64,000 bases of DNA from Xenophilus aerolatus (GCA_029968055.1 JASCNX010000003.1:1-64000); one strand, 5' to 3'. Counted from the stretch's first letter, positions 26,156 through 35,091 are shown. The notes: generated from the sequence alone by a model not told the origin. A program made the numbers and translations.

Positions 26156-26916
26156 AGGTGCCGTCCTCCATCCACCACGATGCGCGTGCCCGTCACGAAG
26201 CGCAGCGTGGTCGCCAGCGCCTCGACCGTCGCCGCCACGTCCTGCGGCAGGCCGATGCGGCCCAGCGGCGTGGTGCTGGCCATCTTGGTCTTGAAGTCCT
26301 CGCCGCGGCCCGGCACGAAGCCCGACTCGACGGCGCCCGGCGAGACCGACACCACGCGCACCTGCGGCGCCAGCACCTTGGCCAGCGCATCGCCCACCAC
26401 GTCCAGCCCGGCCTTGGCGGCGACGTAAGCGAGGTTGCTGCCCACGCCGGTGAAGCCGGCGATGGACGACACGTTCACGATGAGCCCGTCGCCACTGGCC
26501 TTGAGCAGCGGCGCGAAGGCGCGGATGGTGGCGAACACGCCGCGGAAGTTGGCCTGCAGCAGCTCGTCGATCAGCGCGTCGGTGAGCCCGTCGAGGTCGG
26601 CCGCGGGAACGGGCTTCGTGTGGCCGGCGCTGTTGACCAGGATGTCGCAGCGGCCGTGCGTGGCCTTCACCGCCTCGGCCGCGGCCCGGAGGCTCGCGCT
26701 GTCGACGATGTCGGCACGCAGGGCGGTGTGGCGCTGGCCGTGGGCCGAGGGCAGGGCGGCGGCGCGGGCCTGCGCATCGTCGCCCTTGCGGTGCAGCAGC
26801 ACGCAGGTGGCGCCCAGCGCGGCCAGGCGCTCGGCGCTGGCCCAGCCGATGGCGCCCAGCCCGCCGGTGATGACGGCCACCTGGCCGTCCAGGCGTGAAA
26901 CGGGGTCGAAGCTCAT
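26152..26916 (-). CDS. SDR-family oxidoreductase
   Basis: A 254-residue classical short-chain dehydrogenase. Cofactor motif TGGLGAIG at 17-24, NSAGH in place of NNAG, catalytic Ser in NVSSIAG and Tyr/Lys in YVAAK. C-terminal VVDGGRHL is typical. It probably interconverts an alcohol and a ketone within the catabolic operon, producing the beta-keto acid for BKACE (inference). The ATG at 26916 gives the normal SDR N-terminus; no strong ribosome-binding site is seen. Confidence 0.88.
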   Translation of the reverse strand: MSFDPVSRLDGQVAVITGGLGAIGWASAERLAALGATCVLLHRKGDDAQARAAALPSAHGQRHTALRADIVDSASLRAAAEAVKATHGRCDILVNSAGHTKPVPAADLDGLTDALIDELLQANFRGVFATIRAFAPLLKASGDGLIVNVSSIAGFTGVGSNLAYVAAKAGLDVVGDALAKVLAPQVRVVSVSPGAVESGFVPGRGEDFKTKMASTTPLGRIGLPQDVAATVEALATTLRFVTGTRIVVDGGRHL

Positions 26917-26956
26917 GGTCTTGCAGTCATGGAAAGAAGTTGGAAAGGGGAAGGCA

Positions 26957-27823
26957 TCAGGGAATGGGTGGCCGGGGGAACTTGGTCTCGCCCGGCTCGA
27001 GCCGGAAGTCGTAGGCCAGCGTGGCGCTCTGCCCATCGGGCTGCATCGCATAGCGGCCGATGAGCCGGCGCGTGACGCCGAAGGTCGGGTCGCTCTCGAG
27101 GTTCTCGTCGTCGTCGGCGTAGACCTGGCTGACCAGCACCTTGAAGCCCGGCTTGCTCACCATGAAGTGCAGGTGGGCCGGGCGGTTCGGGTGGCGGCGC
27201 TGCGCCTTGAGCAGCACGCCGCAGGGCCCGTCCACCGGCACCGGGTAGCCGGCCGGCCGCACGCTGCGGAAGTGGTAGCGGCCCTCGGCATCGGTGCGGA
27301 AGCGCCCGCGCAGGTTCATGTTCTCCTGCGTCGGATCCTGGTTCTCGTACAGGCCCACCGGCGAGGCCTGCCACACGTCGACCACGGCGCCGGCCAGCGG
27401 CTGGCCGGCCGCGTCGCGCACCGTGCCGGACACGAAGAGCGGCACGCCCGGCGTGCCCGAGCGGGCGATGGAGTCGCCGCAGGCGCAGTCGGGCGCATTG
27501 GCGCGCCAGAAGGGGCCGAGCAGGGCGGACGGCGACTCGCCCTCCGGGTCCTGGTTGTTCTGCAGCGCCACCACCGTGGAGATGCCAAGGATGTCGGCCG
27601 CCAGCACCACCTCGTTCTTCTTCTCGCCGGTGGCCTGGCCCAGCGCCACGAAGAAGTCGAGCGCGTGCTCGAACTCGTCCTCGCTCAGCTTCACTTCCTG
27701 CACGAAGGCGTGCAGGTGGCGGGTGAGCGCGGCCATCACCTCGCGCAGCCGTGGGTCGGGGGTGCGCTCCATCGCGTCGAGCGCGATGCCGAGCACCGAA
27801 TCGGGGGTGGTCACGATGTTCAC
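26957..27823 (-). CDS. Intradiol ring-cleavage dioxygenase
   Basis: A 288-residue protein of the catechol/hydroxyquinol 1,2-dioxygenase family (Fe(III), non-haem). The N-terminal dimerisation domain (about 1-95) precedes the beta-sandwich. Expected iron ligands are Tyr in VGLYENQDP, Tyr in GRYHFRSVRP or nearby, and two His in HPNRPAHLHF. It should open a catechol or hydroxyquinol-type ring to a muconate or maleylacetate. The start is probably GTG at 27823. It heads the catabolic operon and is divergent from the LacI regulator across an operator-like palindrome. Confidence 0.88.
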   Translation of the reverse strand: MNIVTTPDSVLGIALDAMERTPDPRLREVMAALTRHLHAFVQEVKLSEDEFEHALDFFVALGQATGEKKNEVVLAADILGISTVVALQNNQDPEGESPSALLGPFWRANAPDCACGDSIARSGTPGVPLFVSGTVRDAAGQPLAGAVVDVWQASPVGLYENQDPTQENMNLRGRFRTDAEGRYHFRSVRPAGYPVPVDGPCGVLLKAQRRHPNRPAHLHFMVSKPGFKVLVSQVYADDDENLESDPTFGVTRRLIGRYAMQPDGQSATLAYDFRLEPGETKFPRPPIP

Positions 27824-27841
27824 GGTGGGATCTTCTGGTTG

Positions 27842-27855
27842 TGCAAACGTTTGCG
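27842..27855. promoter_or_regulatory. LacI-type operator palindrome
   Basis: GCAAACGTTTGC at 27843-27854 is a perfect 12-bp palindrome with the central CG typical of LacI/GalR operators. It lies 19 bases upstream of the dioxygenase start and about 97 bases upstream of the lacI-type gene. A second, imperfect copy (CAAACGGTTG at 27936-27945) lies just before the regulator start and could mediate autoregulation. Confidence 0.65.
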
Positions 27856-27950
27856 CATTATTTGCGCGCGGCAGCCGACGAGGCAAGCCCGGCGATGGCA
27901 GAATTGTTCCTCTTGACAAAACGGTCGATGTTGGACAAACGGTTGCACAC

Positions 27951-28979
27951 ATGAAGCCTGCCAAGGCCCCCAAGGTCACCATCCGCGACGTCGCCACGGC
28001 GAGCGGGGTGCACTTCTCCACCGTGTCGCGCGCGCTCGACCCGGCGCGGCGCAAGCGCATCAGCAAGGAGGTGCTCGAGCTGGTGGAGGAGACGGCGCGC
28101 CGCCTGGGCTACCAGCCCAACCGCGCCGCCTCGGCGCTGCGCACCGGGCGCACCCACACCATCGGCGTGCTGGTGCCGGACATCACCAACCCGGTGTTCC
28201 CGCCCATCCTGCAGGGCATCGAGGCCAGCGCCGCGGCGCGCGGCTACTTCGTCTTCGTGGCCAACGTGGGCGACCCGCAGCTCGCGCGGCCCATCCTGGC
28301 GCGCATGCAGGCGCAGCAGATCGACGGGCTGGTGATGGCGATCGCGCTGCGCGACGACCCGCTGATCGACTTCGTGCGCGACAACGGCCTGCATGCGGTG
28401 ATGGTCAACCGCGCCGACGAGAGCGGCCGCCTGCCCGCGGCGGTGAGCGACGACCGGCTGGCGATGAAGCTCGCCGTCGACCATCTCGCTGCCCTGGGCC
28501 ATCGCCGCATCGCGCACCTGGCCGGCCCGCAGAACGTGCCCACCGGCGTGGGCCGCCGCCAGGGCGTGGAGCAGGCGATGCACGACCATCGCATGAAGCC
28601 TCCGCGTGTCGTCGAATGCGAGAGCTACAGCCGCGAGGCCGGCCAGCAGGCCATGCGCACGCTGCTGGCCAGCGGGCCGCGCCCCGAAGCCGTGGTGTGC
28701 TGCAACGACCTGGTGGCGCTGGGCGCCTACGACGTGCTGCGCGAGGCCGGCCTGCGCGTGCCAGAGGACATCTCGGTCACCGGCCACAACGACATGCCGC
28801 TGGTCGACATGGTCGATCCGCCGCTCACCACCATCCGCCTGCCGCACCGCGAGCTGGGCTGGCGCGCGGCCGAGATGCTGTTCGACGAGATCGAGGGCAA
28901 GTCGCTCTCGGCCTCCACCGTGGTGCTGCGGCCGGAGCTGGTGGTGCGCGCCTCGACGGCGGCACGCAACGCGTCATGA
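27951..28979 (+). CDS. LacI-family transcriptional regulator
   Basis: A 342-residue repressor. The N-terminal helix-turn-helix is TIRDVATASGVHFSTVSRAL (about 10-29) with the hinge helix NRAASALRTG, followed by the periplasmic-binding-protein-like sensor (IGVLVPDITNPVFPPILQGI; C-terminal PPLTTIRLPHRELG). It is divergent from the dioxygenase operon, with an operator-like palindrome between, so it most likely represses that operon until an inducer binds. The open frame extends far upstream antisense to the dioxygenase gene; the ATG at 27951 is the sensible start. Confidence 0.92.
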   Translation: MKPAKAPKVTIRDVATASGVHFSTVSRALDPARRKRISKEVLELVEETARRLGYQPNRAASALRTGRTHTIGVLVPDITNPVFPPILQGIEASAAARGYFVFVANVGDPQLARPILARMQAQQIDGLVMAIALRDDPLIDFVRDNGLHAVMVNRADESGRLPAAVSDDRLAMKLAVDHLAALGHRRIAHLAGPQNVPTGVGRRQGVEQAMHDHRMKPPRVVECESYSREAGQQAMRTLLASGPRPEAVVCCNDLVALGAYDVLREAGLRVPEDISVTGHNDMPLVDMVDPPLTTIRLPHRELGWRAAEMLFDEIEGKSLSASTVVLRPELVVRASTAARNAS

Positions 28980-28986
28980 CGACGGC

Positions 28987-29006
28987 CGCCGCGGGCGCCC
29001 GCGGCG
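28987..29006. terminator. Perfect 20-bp GC palindrome between convergent genes
   Basis: A 20-base perfect palindrome (core GCCGCGGGC-GCCCGCGGC at 28988-29005) lies 8 bases after the lacI-type stop and 45 bases from the convergent binding-protein gene. It can fold as a hairpin in either transcript and is a plausible bidirectional terminator, though it has almost no loop and no U-tract. Confidence 0.4.
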
Positions 29007-29050
29007 CTGGCGGCATCGCTCGGCGATCGGGTGGCCGATGAGGTGGCCGA

Positions 29051-30178
29051 TCAGGTGCGGATGCGGCCGTCGCCCGTGATCATCGACAGCTCCACGAACT
29101 TCGAGGCCACATGGTTCTTCGGCGAGAAGGACACCTCGAAGCCGCCGAACTGCTGGCGGTCGATGCTCTCCAGTCCGGCAATCAGGCCGTCGCGCGAGGG
29201 CTTGCCGTTGCCGCGCCTGAGCCCCTCCACCAGCACGCGTGCGGCCAGGTAGCCCTCGATGCTGGAGAAGTTCGCCTGCACCTTGCCGCCGGCCTTGCGC
29301 GCGGCGTCGTTGAACTCGCGCGTGATGGCGTTGGCGCTGGTGTAGGGCGAGGGCATCACCTGCGAGACGACGATGCCGGCGCCGTCCTTGCCCAGCTCGT
29401 CGGCCAGCGCCTGCGTGCCGACGAAGGACACGTTGTAGAAGGTGCCGCCGTAGCCCGCCCTGCGCGCCTCCCGGATGAAGGCGGCGCAGCTCTTGTACGC
29501 GCTGACCTGCACGATCGCGTCGGGCTTCGAAGCCACCAGCGTCCTGACCGCGGCGGCGACGTCGACCGAGTTGCGCTCCACCGTGGCGGCGCCGACCGGC
29601 TTGAGCTGGTGCTGCGCCAGCGCCAGCGTGACGCCGTCGAGCCCGGCCTTGCCATAGGCGTCGTTCTGGTGGAAGACCGCGATCTTCTTCAGGCCGAGGT
29701 GATGCAGCTGGTTCACGATCAGCGCCGTCTCGTCGTTGTACGAGGCGCGCAGGTGGAACACGTTCCGGTTGAAGGGCTCGCGCAGGCTCATGGCGCCCGT
29801 GAAGGGCGCGACGAAGGGCACCTTGTCCTTCACCGCCAAGGGCAGCGCCGCCATGCTGGTGGGCGTGCCGATGTAGCCGAAGAGCGCGAACACGTCCTCC
29901 TCGATCAGTTTCTGCGTGTTGGCGACGGTGCGCTCGGGCTCGTAGCCGTCGTCCAGCTGCTTGATGACCACCTTGCGGGCGCCCGGCTGGGCGCCGTACT
30001 GGTCGAGGAAGAGCTTGGCGCCCTCGTAGAACTGGATGCCCAGCTGCGCGGCCGGCCCGGTGAAGGGCGCGGACTGGCCCAGCACGATCGGTGCGTCGGC
30101 CTGCGCGCGCGCCATGCCGGCAAAGCCGCCGAGCACGGCCGCGCCGGCGCCCAGGGAAAAATGTCTGCGCTTGATCAT
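29051..30178 (-). CDS. ABC transporter substrate-binding protein (branched-chain amino acid type)
   Basis: A 375-residue periplasmic binding protein of the Peripla_BP_6 (LivK-like) family. The signal peptide begins IKRRHFSLGAGAAVLGGFAG and ends MARAQ. The mature start IVLGQSAPFTGPAAQLG and the FALFGYIGTPTSMAALPL segment are typical. No Liv permease or ATPase genes are beside it, so it is an orphan or works with a distant transporter. The ATG at 30178 has a GAGGGGG ribosome-binding site; an ATG 18 bases upstream is less likely. Divergent from the molybdopterin gene. Confidence 0.88.
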   Translation of the reverse strand: MIKRRHFSLGAGAAVLGGFAGMARAQADAPIVLGQSAPFTGPAAQLGIQFYEGAKLFLDQYGAQPGARKVVIKQLDDGYEPERTVANTQKLIEEDVFALFGYIGTPTSMAALPLAVKDKVPFVAPFTGAMSLREPFNRNVFHLRASYNDETALIVNQLHHLGLKKIAVFHQNDAYGKAGLDGVTLALAQHQLKPVGAATVERNSVDVAAAVRTLVASKPDAIVQVSAYKSCAAFIREARRAGYGGTFYNVSFVGTQALADELGKDGAGIVVSQVMPSPYTSANAITREFNDAARKAGGKVQANFSSIEGYLAARVLVEGLRRGNGKPSRDGLIAGLESIDRQQFGGFEVSFSPKNHVASKFVELSMITGDGRIRT

Positions 30179-30275
30179 CGGAAAACCCCCTCGCACGCCG
30201 CTCGCGTGCTCCCACTAGACTCGACCCGACCGCCCTGTCGTGGGCCTGCCCTGTCCTTTTCTTGATGTTGTTGTC

Positions 30276-32327
30276 ATGACTCCCCTGTCCACTGCCGTCG
30301 TGCGCGGGGCCTGTCCCCACGATTGCCCCGACACCTGCGCCCTCGTCACCACCGTGCAGGACGGCCGGGCCGTCAAGCTGCAGGGCAATCCGGAGCACCG
30401 CCACACGGCCGGCGTGCTGTGCACCAAGGTGTCGCGCTACATCGAGCGCAACGACCACCCCGAGCGGCTCACCCGGCCGATGCGCCGCGTCGGGCCCAAG
30501 GGCAGCGGGCGCTTCGAGCCGGTGACCTGGGACGAAGCCCTCGACGACATCGCCGCACGGCTGAATCGACTCAAAAGTAACAAGTCGGAAACGATTTTGC
30601 CCTACAGCTATGCCGGCACGATGGGCCTGGTGCAGGGCGAATCGATGGACCGTCGTTTTTTCCACCAACTCGGCGCGTCCTTCCTCGACCGGACCATCTG
30701 CTCCACCGCCGGAGGTGATGCTTTGGTTTACACCCTCGGCGGGAAGGTGGGCATGCGGGTGGAGTTCTTCGCCGAGGCGAAGCTCATCCTCATCTGGGGC
30801 AGCAACTCCATCGGGAGCAACCTGCATTTCTGGCGCCACGCCCAGGCCGCCAAGCGGGCCGGCGCCCGCCTGGTGTGCATCGACCCGCGCAAGACCGAGA
30901 CCGCCGACAAGTGCGACGAGCACATCGCCCTGCTGCCCGGCACCGACGGCGCGCTGGCCCTGGCGCTGATGCACGAGCTCATCGCGCACGACTGGCTGGA
31001 CCACGACTACATCCGCGAGCACACGCTCGGCTGGGACCGCCTGCGCGAACGCGCGCTCCAATGGCCGCCCGAGCGCGCCGCCGCCGTGTGCGGCGTGCCG
31101 GTGCAGCAGATCCGTGACCTGGCGCATGACTACGGCACGACGAAGCCGGCCGCCATCCGCCTGAACTACGGCATGCAGCGCGTGCGCGGCGGCGGCAACG
31201 CGGCCCGCGCCGTCGCCTGCCTGCCGGCGCTGGTGGGGGCGTGGCGCGATCGCGCGGGTGGGCTGCTGCTCAGCGCCTCGGGGCAGTTCCCGGTCGACCG
31301 CGCGGCATTGCAGCGGCCCGAGCTGCTGGCCGGCCGGCGCCCGCGCACCATCAACATGGTGCGCATCGGCGATGCACTGCTGGGCGACGCCGACGCGCTC
31401 TCGGGCGGGCCGCCGATCGAGGCGGTCATCGTCTACAACAGCAACCCGCTGGCGGTGGCGCCCGAGTCGGCCAAGGTGGCGGCCGGCTTCGCACGCGAGG
31501 ACCTCTTCACCATCGTGCTGGAGCAGTTCCAGACCGACACCGCCGACTACGCCGACTACCTGCTGCCGGCCACCACGCAGCTGGAGCACTGGGACATTCA
31601 CACCAGCTACGGCCACACCGACGTGCTGCTCAACCGCCCGGCCGTCGCGCCGCGCGGCGAGGCGCGCAGCAACGCCTGGGTGTTCCGCGAGCTGGCCCGG
31701 CGCATGGGCTTCGACGACCCGTGCTTCCAGGACGACGACGAGGCCCTGTGCCGCCAGGCCTTCGCCCCCGGCGCCATCGACTGGGCCGCGCTCGAGTCGC
31801 AGGGTTTCGCCAGCGTGCCCTTGCCCGAGGCGCCCTATGCCCACGGCGGCTTCCCCACGCCGTCGGGGCGGGTCGAGTTCTTCAGCGAGCGGCTGGCGGC
31901 GCAGGGGCTGGACGGCGTGCCCGAGCACTTGCCCAACCACGAGCCCGCGGGCAGCTCGCCCGATTACCCTCTGGCGATGATCTCGCCGCCGGCGCGCAAC
32001 TTCCTCAACAGCAGCTTCGTCAACGTCAAGAGCCTGCGCGCCATCGAGGGCGAGCCGCTGCTGGAGATCCATGCCGACGACGCCGCCGCGCGCGGCATCG
32101 CCGACGGCGCGATGGTGCGCGTCTTCAACGGCCGCGGCGAGCACCGCTGCCGCGCCGAGGTCTCGCGCCGCGCACGGCCGGGCGTGGTGCACGGGCTGGG
32201 CATCTGGTGGCGCAAGCTGGGCGTGGACGGCACCAACGTCAACCAGCTGACCAGCCAGCGCCTCACCGACCTGGGCCGTGGGCCGACCTTCTACGACTGC
32301 CTGGTGCAGGTGGAGGCGCTCGCCTGA
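30276..32327 (+). CDS. Molybdopterin-dependent oxidoreductase with 4Fe-4S site
   Basis: A 683-residue BisC/FdhF-like molybdoenzyme. The N-terminal 4Fe-4S motif is Cys13-x3-Cys17-x3-Cys21-x27-Cys49 (GACPHDCPDTCALV, then VLCTK). Molybdopterin-binding motifs include ILIWGSNSIGSNLHFWRH, IDPRKTETADKCDEHI and the C-terminal molydop-binding domain (LLEIHADDAAARGI). A Cys or Ser near TICSTAGG could contact molybdenum. No Tat signal, so cytoplasmic. No electron-transfer subunit is adjacent. It could be a formate dehydrogenase-like or another oxidoreductase; the substrate is undetermined. It runs 5 bases into the start of the aminopeptidase gene. Confidence 0.85.
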   Translation: MTPLSTAVVRGACPHDCPDTCALVTTVQDGRAVKLQGNPEHRHTAGVLCTKVSRYIERNDHPERLTRPMRRVGPKGSGRFEPVTWDEALDDIAARLNRLKSNKSETILPYSYAGTMGLVQGESMDRRFFHQLGASFLDRTICSTAGGDALVYTLGGKVGMRVEFFAEAKLILIWGSNSIGSNLHFWRHAQAAKRAGARLVCIDPRKTETADKCDEHIALLPGTDGALALALMHELIAHDWLDHDYIREHTLGWDRLRERALQWPPERAAAVCGVPVQQIRDLAHDYGTTKPAAIRLNYGMQRVRGGGNAARAVACLPALVGAWRDRAGGLLLSASGQFPVDRAALQRPELLAGRRPRTINMVRIGDALLGDADALSGGPPIEAVIVYNSNPLAVAPESAKVAAGFAREDLFTIVLEQFQTDTADYADYLLPATTQLEHWDIHTSYGHTDVLLNRPAVAPRGEARSNAWVFRELARRMGFDDPCFQDDDEALCRQAFAPGAIDWAALESQGFASVPLPEAPYAHGGFPTPSGRVEFFSERLAAQGLDGVPEHLPNHEPAGSSPDYPLAMISPPARNFLNSSFVNVKSLRAIEGEPLLEIHADDAAARGIADGAMVRVFNGRGEHRCRAEVSRRARPGVVHGLGIWWRKLGVDGTNVNQLTSQRLTDLGRGPTFYDCLVQVEALA

Positions 32328-32332
32328 ACCCG

Positions 32333-33526
32333 ATGCCACGCCCCGCGCGCAGCCGCGGTCGCCGGCTACGCTGGCTGGCCGCCGCGCTGGCCGGCCTGGG
32401 GCTGGCCGCCCTGGCCGGCTGCGCCAACGTGGGCTACTACTGGCAGTCCGCCTCCGGGCACCTCAGCCTGATGCGTGCGGCCCGGCCGGTGCCCGACTGG
32501 CTGGCCGACCCGGCCATCTCGGCCGCGCTCAAGCAGAAGCTGGAGCTGGCGCAGCGCATCCGCCGCTATGCCTCGACGCAGCTGCACCTGCCCGACAACC
32601 GCAGCTACACGGCGTATGCCGACCTGCACCGCGGCGCGGCGGTGTGGAACGTGGTGGCGGCGCCGCCGTATTCGCTCACGCTCAAGACCTGGTGCTTCCC
32701 GATCGCCGGCTGTGTGGGCTACCGCGGCTACTACGCCGAAGCCGCCGCGCAGGCCGAGGCGAAGCAACTGCAGGGCGAAGGGCTGGAGGCCTCGGTCTAT
32801 CCGGTGCCGGCGTACTCGACGCTGGGCTGGCTCGACTGGGCCGGTGGCGACCCGCTGCTGTCAACCTTCATCGGCTACCCCGAGGGCGAGCTGGCGCGGC
32901 TGATCTTCCACGAGCTGGCGCATCAGCTGCTGTACGTGTCGGGCGATACCGATTTCAACGAGTCCTTCGCCACCTCGGTCGAGCGCCTGGGCGGTGGGCA
33001 GTGGCTGGCCACGCAGGCCGGCCCCGCCGCGCGCGAGGAGTACCAGCAGTTCGACGCCCGGCGCCGCGCCATGCGCGCGCTGATGGCCGACACGCGCCGC
33101 GCCCTGGCCGCGATCTATGCGTCGAAAGAGGCCGAGGCGCACGACTGGCGGGCGGTCGACGCCATGAAGCAAGCGGCCATGGGCGACTTCCGTGCGCGCT
33201 ACCAGCAGCTGCGGGCCGGCTGGACCGGCCCGCGCCAGGGCGCCTACGACGCCTGGGTGGCCAACGCGAACAACGCGACTTTCGGCACCCAGGCCGCCTA
33301 CGATGCGCTGGTGCCGGCCTTCGAGCAGCTCTTCGAGCGCGAGGACCGCGACTGGCCGCGCTTCTATGCCGCCGTGCGCCGCATCGCCGCGCTGCCGACG
33401 GCGCAGCGGCGCGCAGACGCGCTGCGTATGCAGGCGGGGCTGCTGCCCGCGTCCGCGCCGGTGCCCGCGCCCGGCGCGCCTTCTTCACCTTCCACCGCAT
33501 CCCACGGAGAGACACCCGGTGCCTGA
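32333..33526 (+). CDS. Putative aminopeptidase lipoprotein (PF10023 type)
   Basis: A 397-residue predicted zinc peptidase. The lipoprotein signal ends LAALAGC (Cys30), so it is membrane-anchored. The zinc motif HELAH is at 193-197 and a downstream Glu in DFNESFATSVE (Glu210) fits the gluzincin third ligand. The family is annotated as putative aminopeptidase; activity is not firmly shown. The C-terminus is Pro/Ala-rich. It overlaps the following PHA-system gene by eight bases. Confidence 0.85.
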   Translation: MPRPARSRGRRLRWLAAALAGLGLAALAGCANVGYYWQSASGHLSLMRAARPVPDWLADPAISAALKQKLELAQRIRRYASTQLHLPDNRSYTAYADLHRGAAVWNVVAAPPYSLTLKTWCFPIAGCVGYRGYYAEAAAQAEAKQLQGEGLEASVYPVPAYSTLGWLDWAGGDPLLSTFIGYPEGELARLIFHELAHQLLYVSGDTDFNESFATSVERLGGGQWLATQAGPAAREEYQQFDARRRAMRALMADTRRALAAIYASKEAEAHDWRAVDAMKQAAMGDFRARYQQLRAGWTGPRQGAYDAWVANANNATFGTQAAYDALVPAFEQLFEREDRDWPRFYAAVRRIAALPTAQRRADALRMQAGLLPASAPVPAPGAPSSPSTASHGETPGA

Positions 33527-33833
33527 CATCCAGATCGAACGCCAGCACAACCTCGGCATGGCCCGCGCCCGCGAGGTGGCCCGCCAGTGGGTGAGCCAGG
33601 CCGAGCGCGACTACGGCCTGTCGTGCACCTACGAGGAGTCGGGCGAATCCGGCGCCTGCGACCGGGTGCACTTCAGCGGCGCGGGCGCCAGCGGCACGGT
33701 GGAGGTCACGCCCGAGCGCTTCGGCATGAACGTGCAGCTGGGTTTCCTGCTCGGCAGCTTCAGCGAGATGATCGAGGAGAAGGTGTCGCGCAACCTCGAC
33801 GAACTGCTGGCGCAGGAGCGGCCGGCAGGCTGA
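33519..33833 (+). CDS. Polyhydroxyalkanoic acid system family protein
   Basis: A 104-residue protein of the PHA_gran_rgn family. Start: GTG at 33519 preceded by a GGAGAG ribosome-binding site, overlapping the aminopeptidase stop. Characteristic features are IQIERQHNLGMARAREVARQ, a central acidic beta-rich part (HFSGAGASGTVEVTPERFG) and a C-terminal helix (FSEMIEEKVSRNLDELL). Members are small proteins associated with PHA metabolism loci, but their role is unproven. No PHA synthase is nearby. Confidence 0.75.
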   Translation: MPDIQIERQHNLGMARAREVARQWVSQAERDYGLSCTYEESGESGACDRVHFSGAGASGTVEVTPERFGMNVQLGFLLGSFSEMIEEKVSRNLDELLAQERPAG

Positions 33834-33849
33834 ACGGGGCTTGCCCGCC

Positions 33850-35091
33850 ATGTCCGCCCCCCGACCCGATTCCGCGCATGCGACTGCCGGTCCGCTGGCG
33901 GGCCTGAAGGTCGTCGAGCTCGGCCAGCTCATCGCCGGGCCCTTCGCGGCCCGCACGCTGGCCGATTTCGGCGCCGAGGTCGTGAAGATCGAGCCGCCCA
34001 AGGAGGGCGACCCGCTGCGCAAGTGGCGGCTGCTCAAGGACGGCACCTCACTCTGGTGGCAGGCCCAGTCGCGCAACAAGCGCTCGCTCGCGCTCGACCT
34101 GCGCCAGCCCGAGGCGCAGGAGATCGTGCGCAGCCTCGCGGCCGAGGCCGACGTGCTGATCGAGAACTTCCGCCCCGGCGCGATGGAGGGCTGGGGCCTG
34201 GGGCCCGATGCGCTGCTGGCGGCCAACCCGGCGCTGGTCATGCTGCGCATCAGCGGCTACGGCCAGACCGGGCCGTACCGCGACCGGCCCGGCTTCGGCG
34301 TGGTGGCCGAGGCGATGGGCGGGCTGCGCCACCTCACGGGCGAGCCGGGCCGCGTGCCGGTGCGGGTGGGCGTGTCGATCGGCGATACGCTGGCGTCGCT
34401 GCACGGCGTGATCGGCATCCTGATGGCATTGCAGCACCGCCACGCCACGGTCGACCCGGAGCATCCCAAAGGCCGCGGCCAGGTGATCGACGTGGCGCTG
34501 TACGAGGCCGTCTTCAACTGCATGGAGAGCCTGCTGCCCGAATACGGCGCCTTCGGCGCCGTGCGCGAGGCGGCGGGCAGCGCACTGCCCGGCATCGCGC
34601 CCACCAACGCGTATCGCTGCGCCGACGGCTACGTGCTCATCGCGGGCAACGGCGACAGCATCTTCAAGCGCCTGATGCGCTGCATCGAGCGGCCCGAACT
34701 GGCCGCCGATCCGCTGCTGGCCGACAACACGGGCCGCGTGGCGCAGGTCGCGATGCTCGACGGCGCGATCGGCGACTGGGCGGCGACACGCACGGTGTCC
34801 GAGGTGCTGGCCGCGCTGGAGGCGGCCCAGGTGCCGGCCGGGCGCATCTACACCGTGGCCGACATCGCGGCCGACCCGCATTACGCCGCGCGCGGCATGC
34901 TGCTGCCCACCCGGCTGAACGACGGCAGCGAGGTGCTGCTGCCGGGCTTCGTGCCCAAGCTGTCGGCCACGCCGGCCGGCCACCGGCGCAACGCACCGGC
35001 CCTGGGCGCCGACACGGACGCGGTGCTGCGCGAGGTGGGGCTCAGCGAGGCGCAGATCGCGGCGCTGCGCGAGCGCGGTGTGGTCGGCTGA
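33850..35091 (+). CDS. CaiB/BaiF-type CoA-transferase
   Basis: A 413-residue family III CoA-transferase. Typical segments: GLKVVELGQLIAGPFAART near the start, GAEVVKIEPPKEGDPLR, NKRSLALDLR, ISGYGQTGPYRDRPGF, and the catalytic Asp in VIDVALYEAVF. It transfers CoA between carboxylic acids, without a covalent thioester to Glu as in family I. Donor and acceptor cannot be told. The ATG at 33850 was chosen over a TTG nine bases upstream. Confidence 0.9.
   Translation: MSAPRPDSAHATAGPLAGLKVVELGQLIAGPFAARTLADFGAEVVKIEPPKEGDPLRKWRLLKDGTSLWWQAQSRNKRSLALDLRQPEAQEIVRSLAAEADVLIENFRPGAMEGWGLGPDALLAANPALVMLRISGYGQTGPYRDRPGFGVVAEAMGGLRHLTGEPGRVPVRVGVSIGDTLASLHGVIGILMALQHRHATVDPEHPKGRGQVIDVALYEAVFNCMESLLPEYGAFGAVREAAGSALPGIAPTNAYRCADGYVLIAGNGDSIFKRLMRCIERPELAADPLLADNTGRVAQVAMLDGAIGDWAATRTVSEVLAALEAAQVPAGRIYTVADIAADPHYAARGMLLPTRLNDGSEVLLPGFVPKLSATPAGHRRNAPALGADTDAVLREVGLSEAQIAALRERGVVG

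Noticed and set aside
29030-29051. Two copies of a GGTGGCCGAT direct repeat near the binding-protein stop
   Set aside because: Two short GC-rich copies overlapping a gene end; no evidence of function.
28974-32339. 1121-codon minus-strand open frame over the binding protein and molybdopterin genes
   Set aside because: It matches no family, runs in the wrong frame of the binding protein and antisense to the molybdoenzyme; an artefact of high GC.
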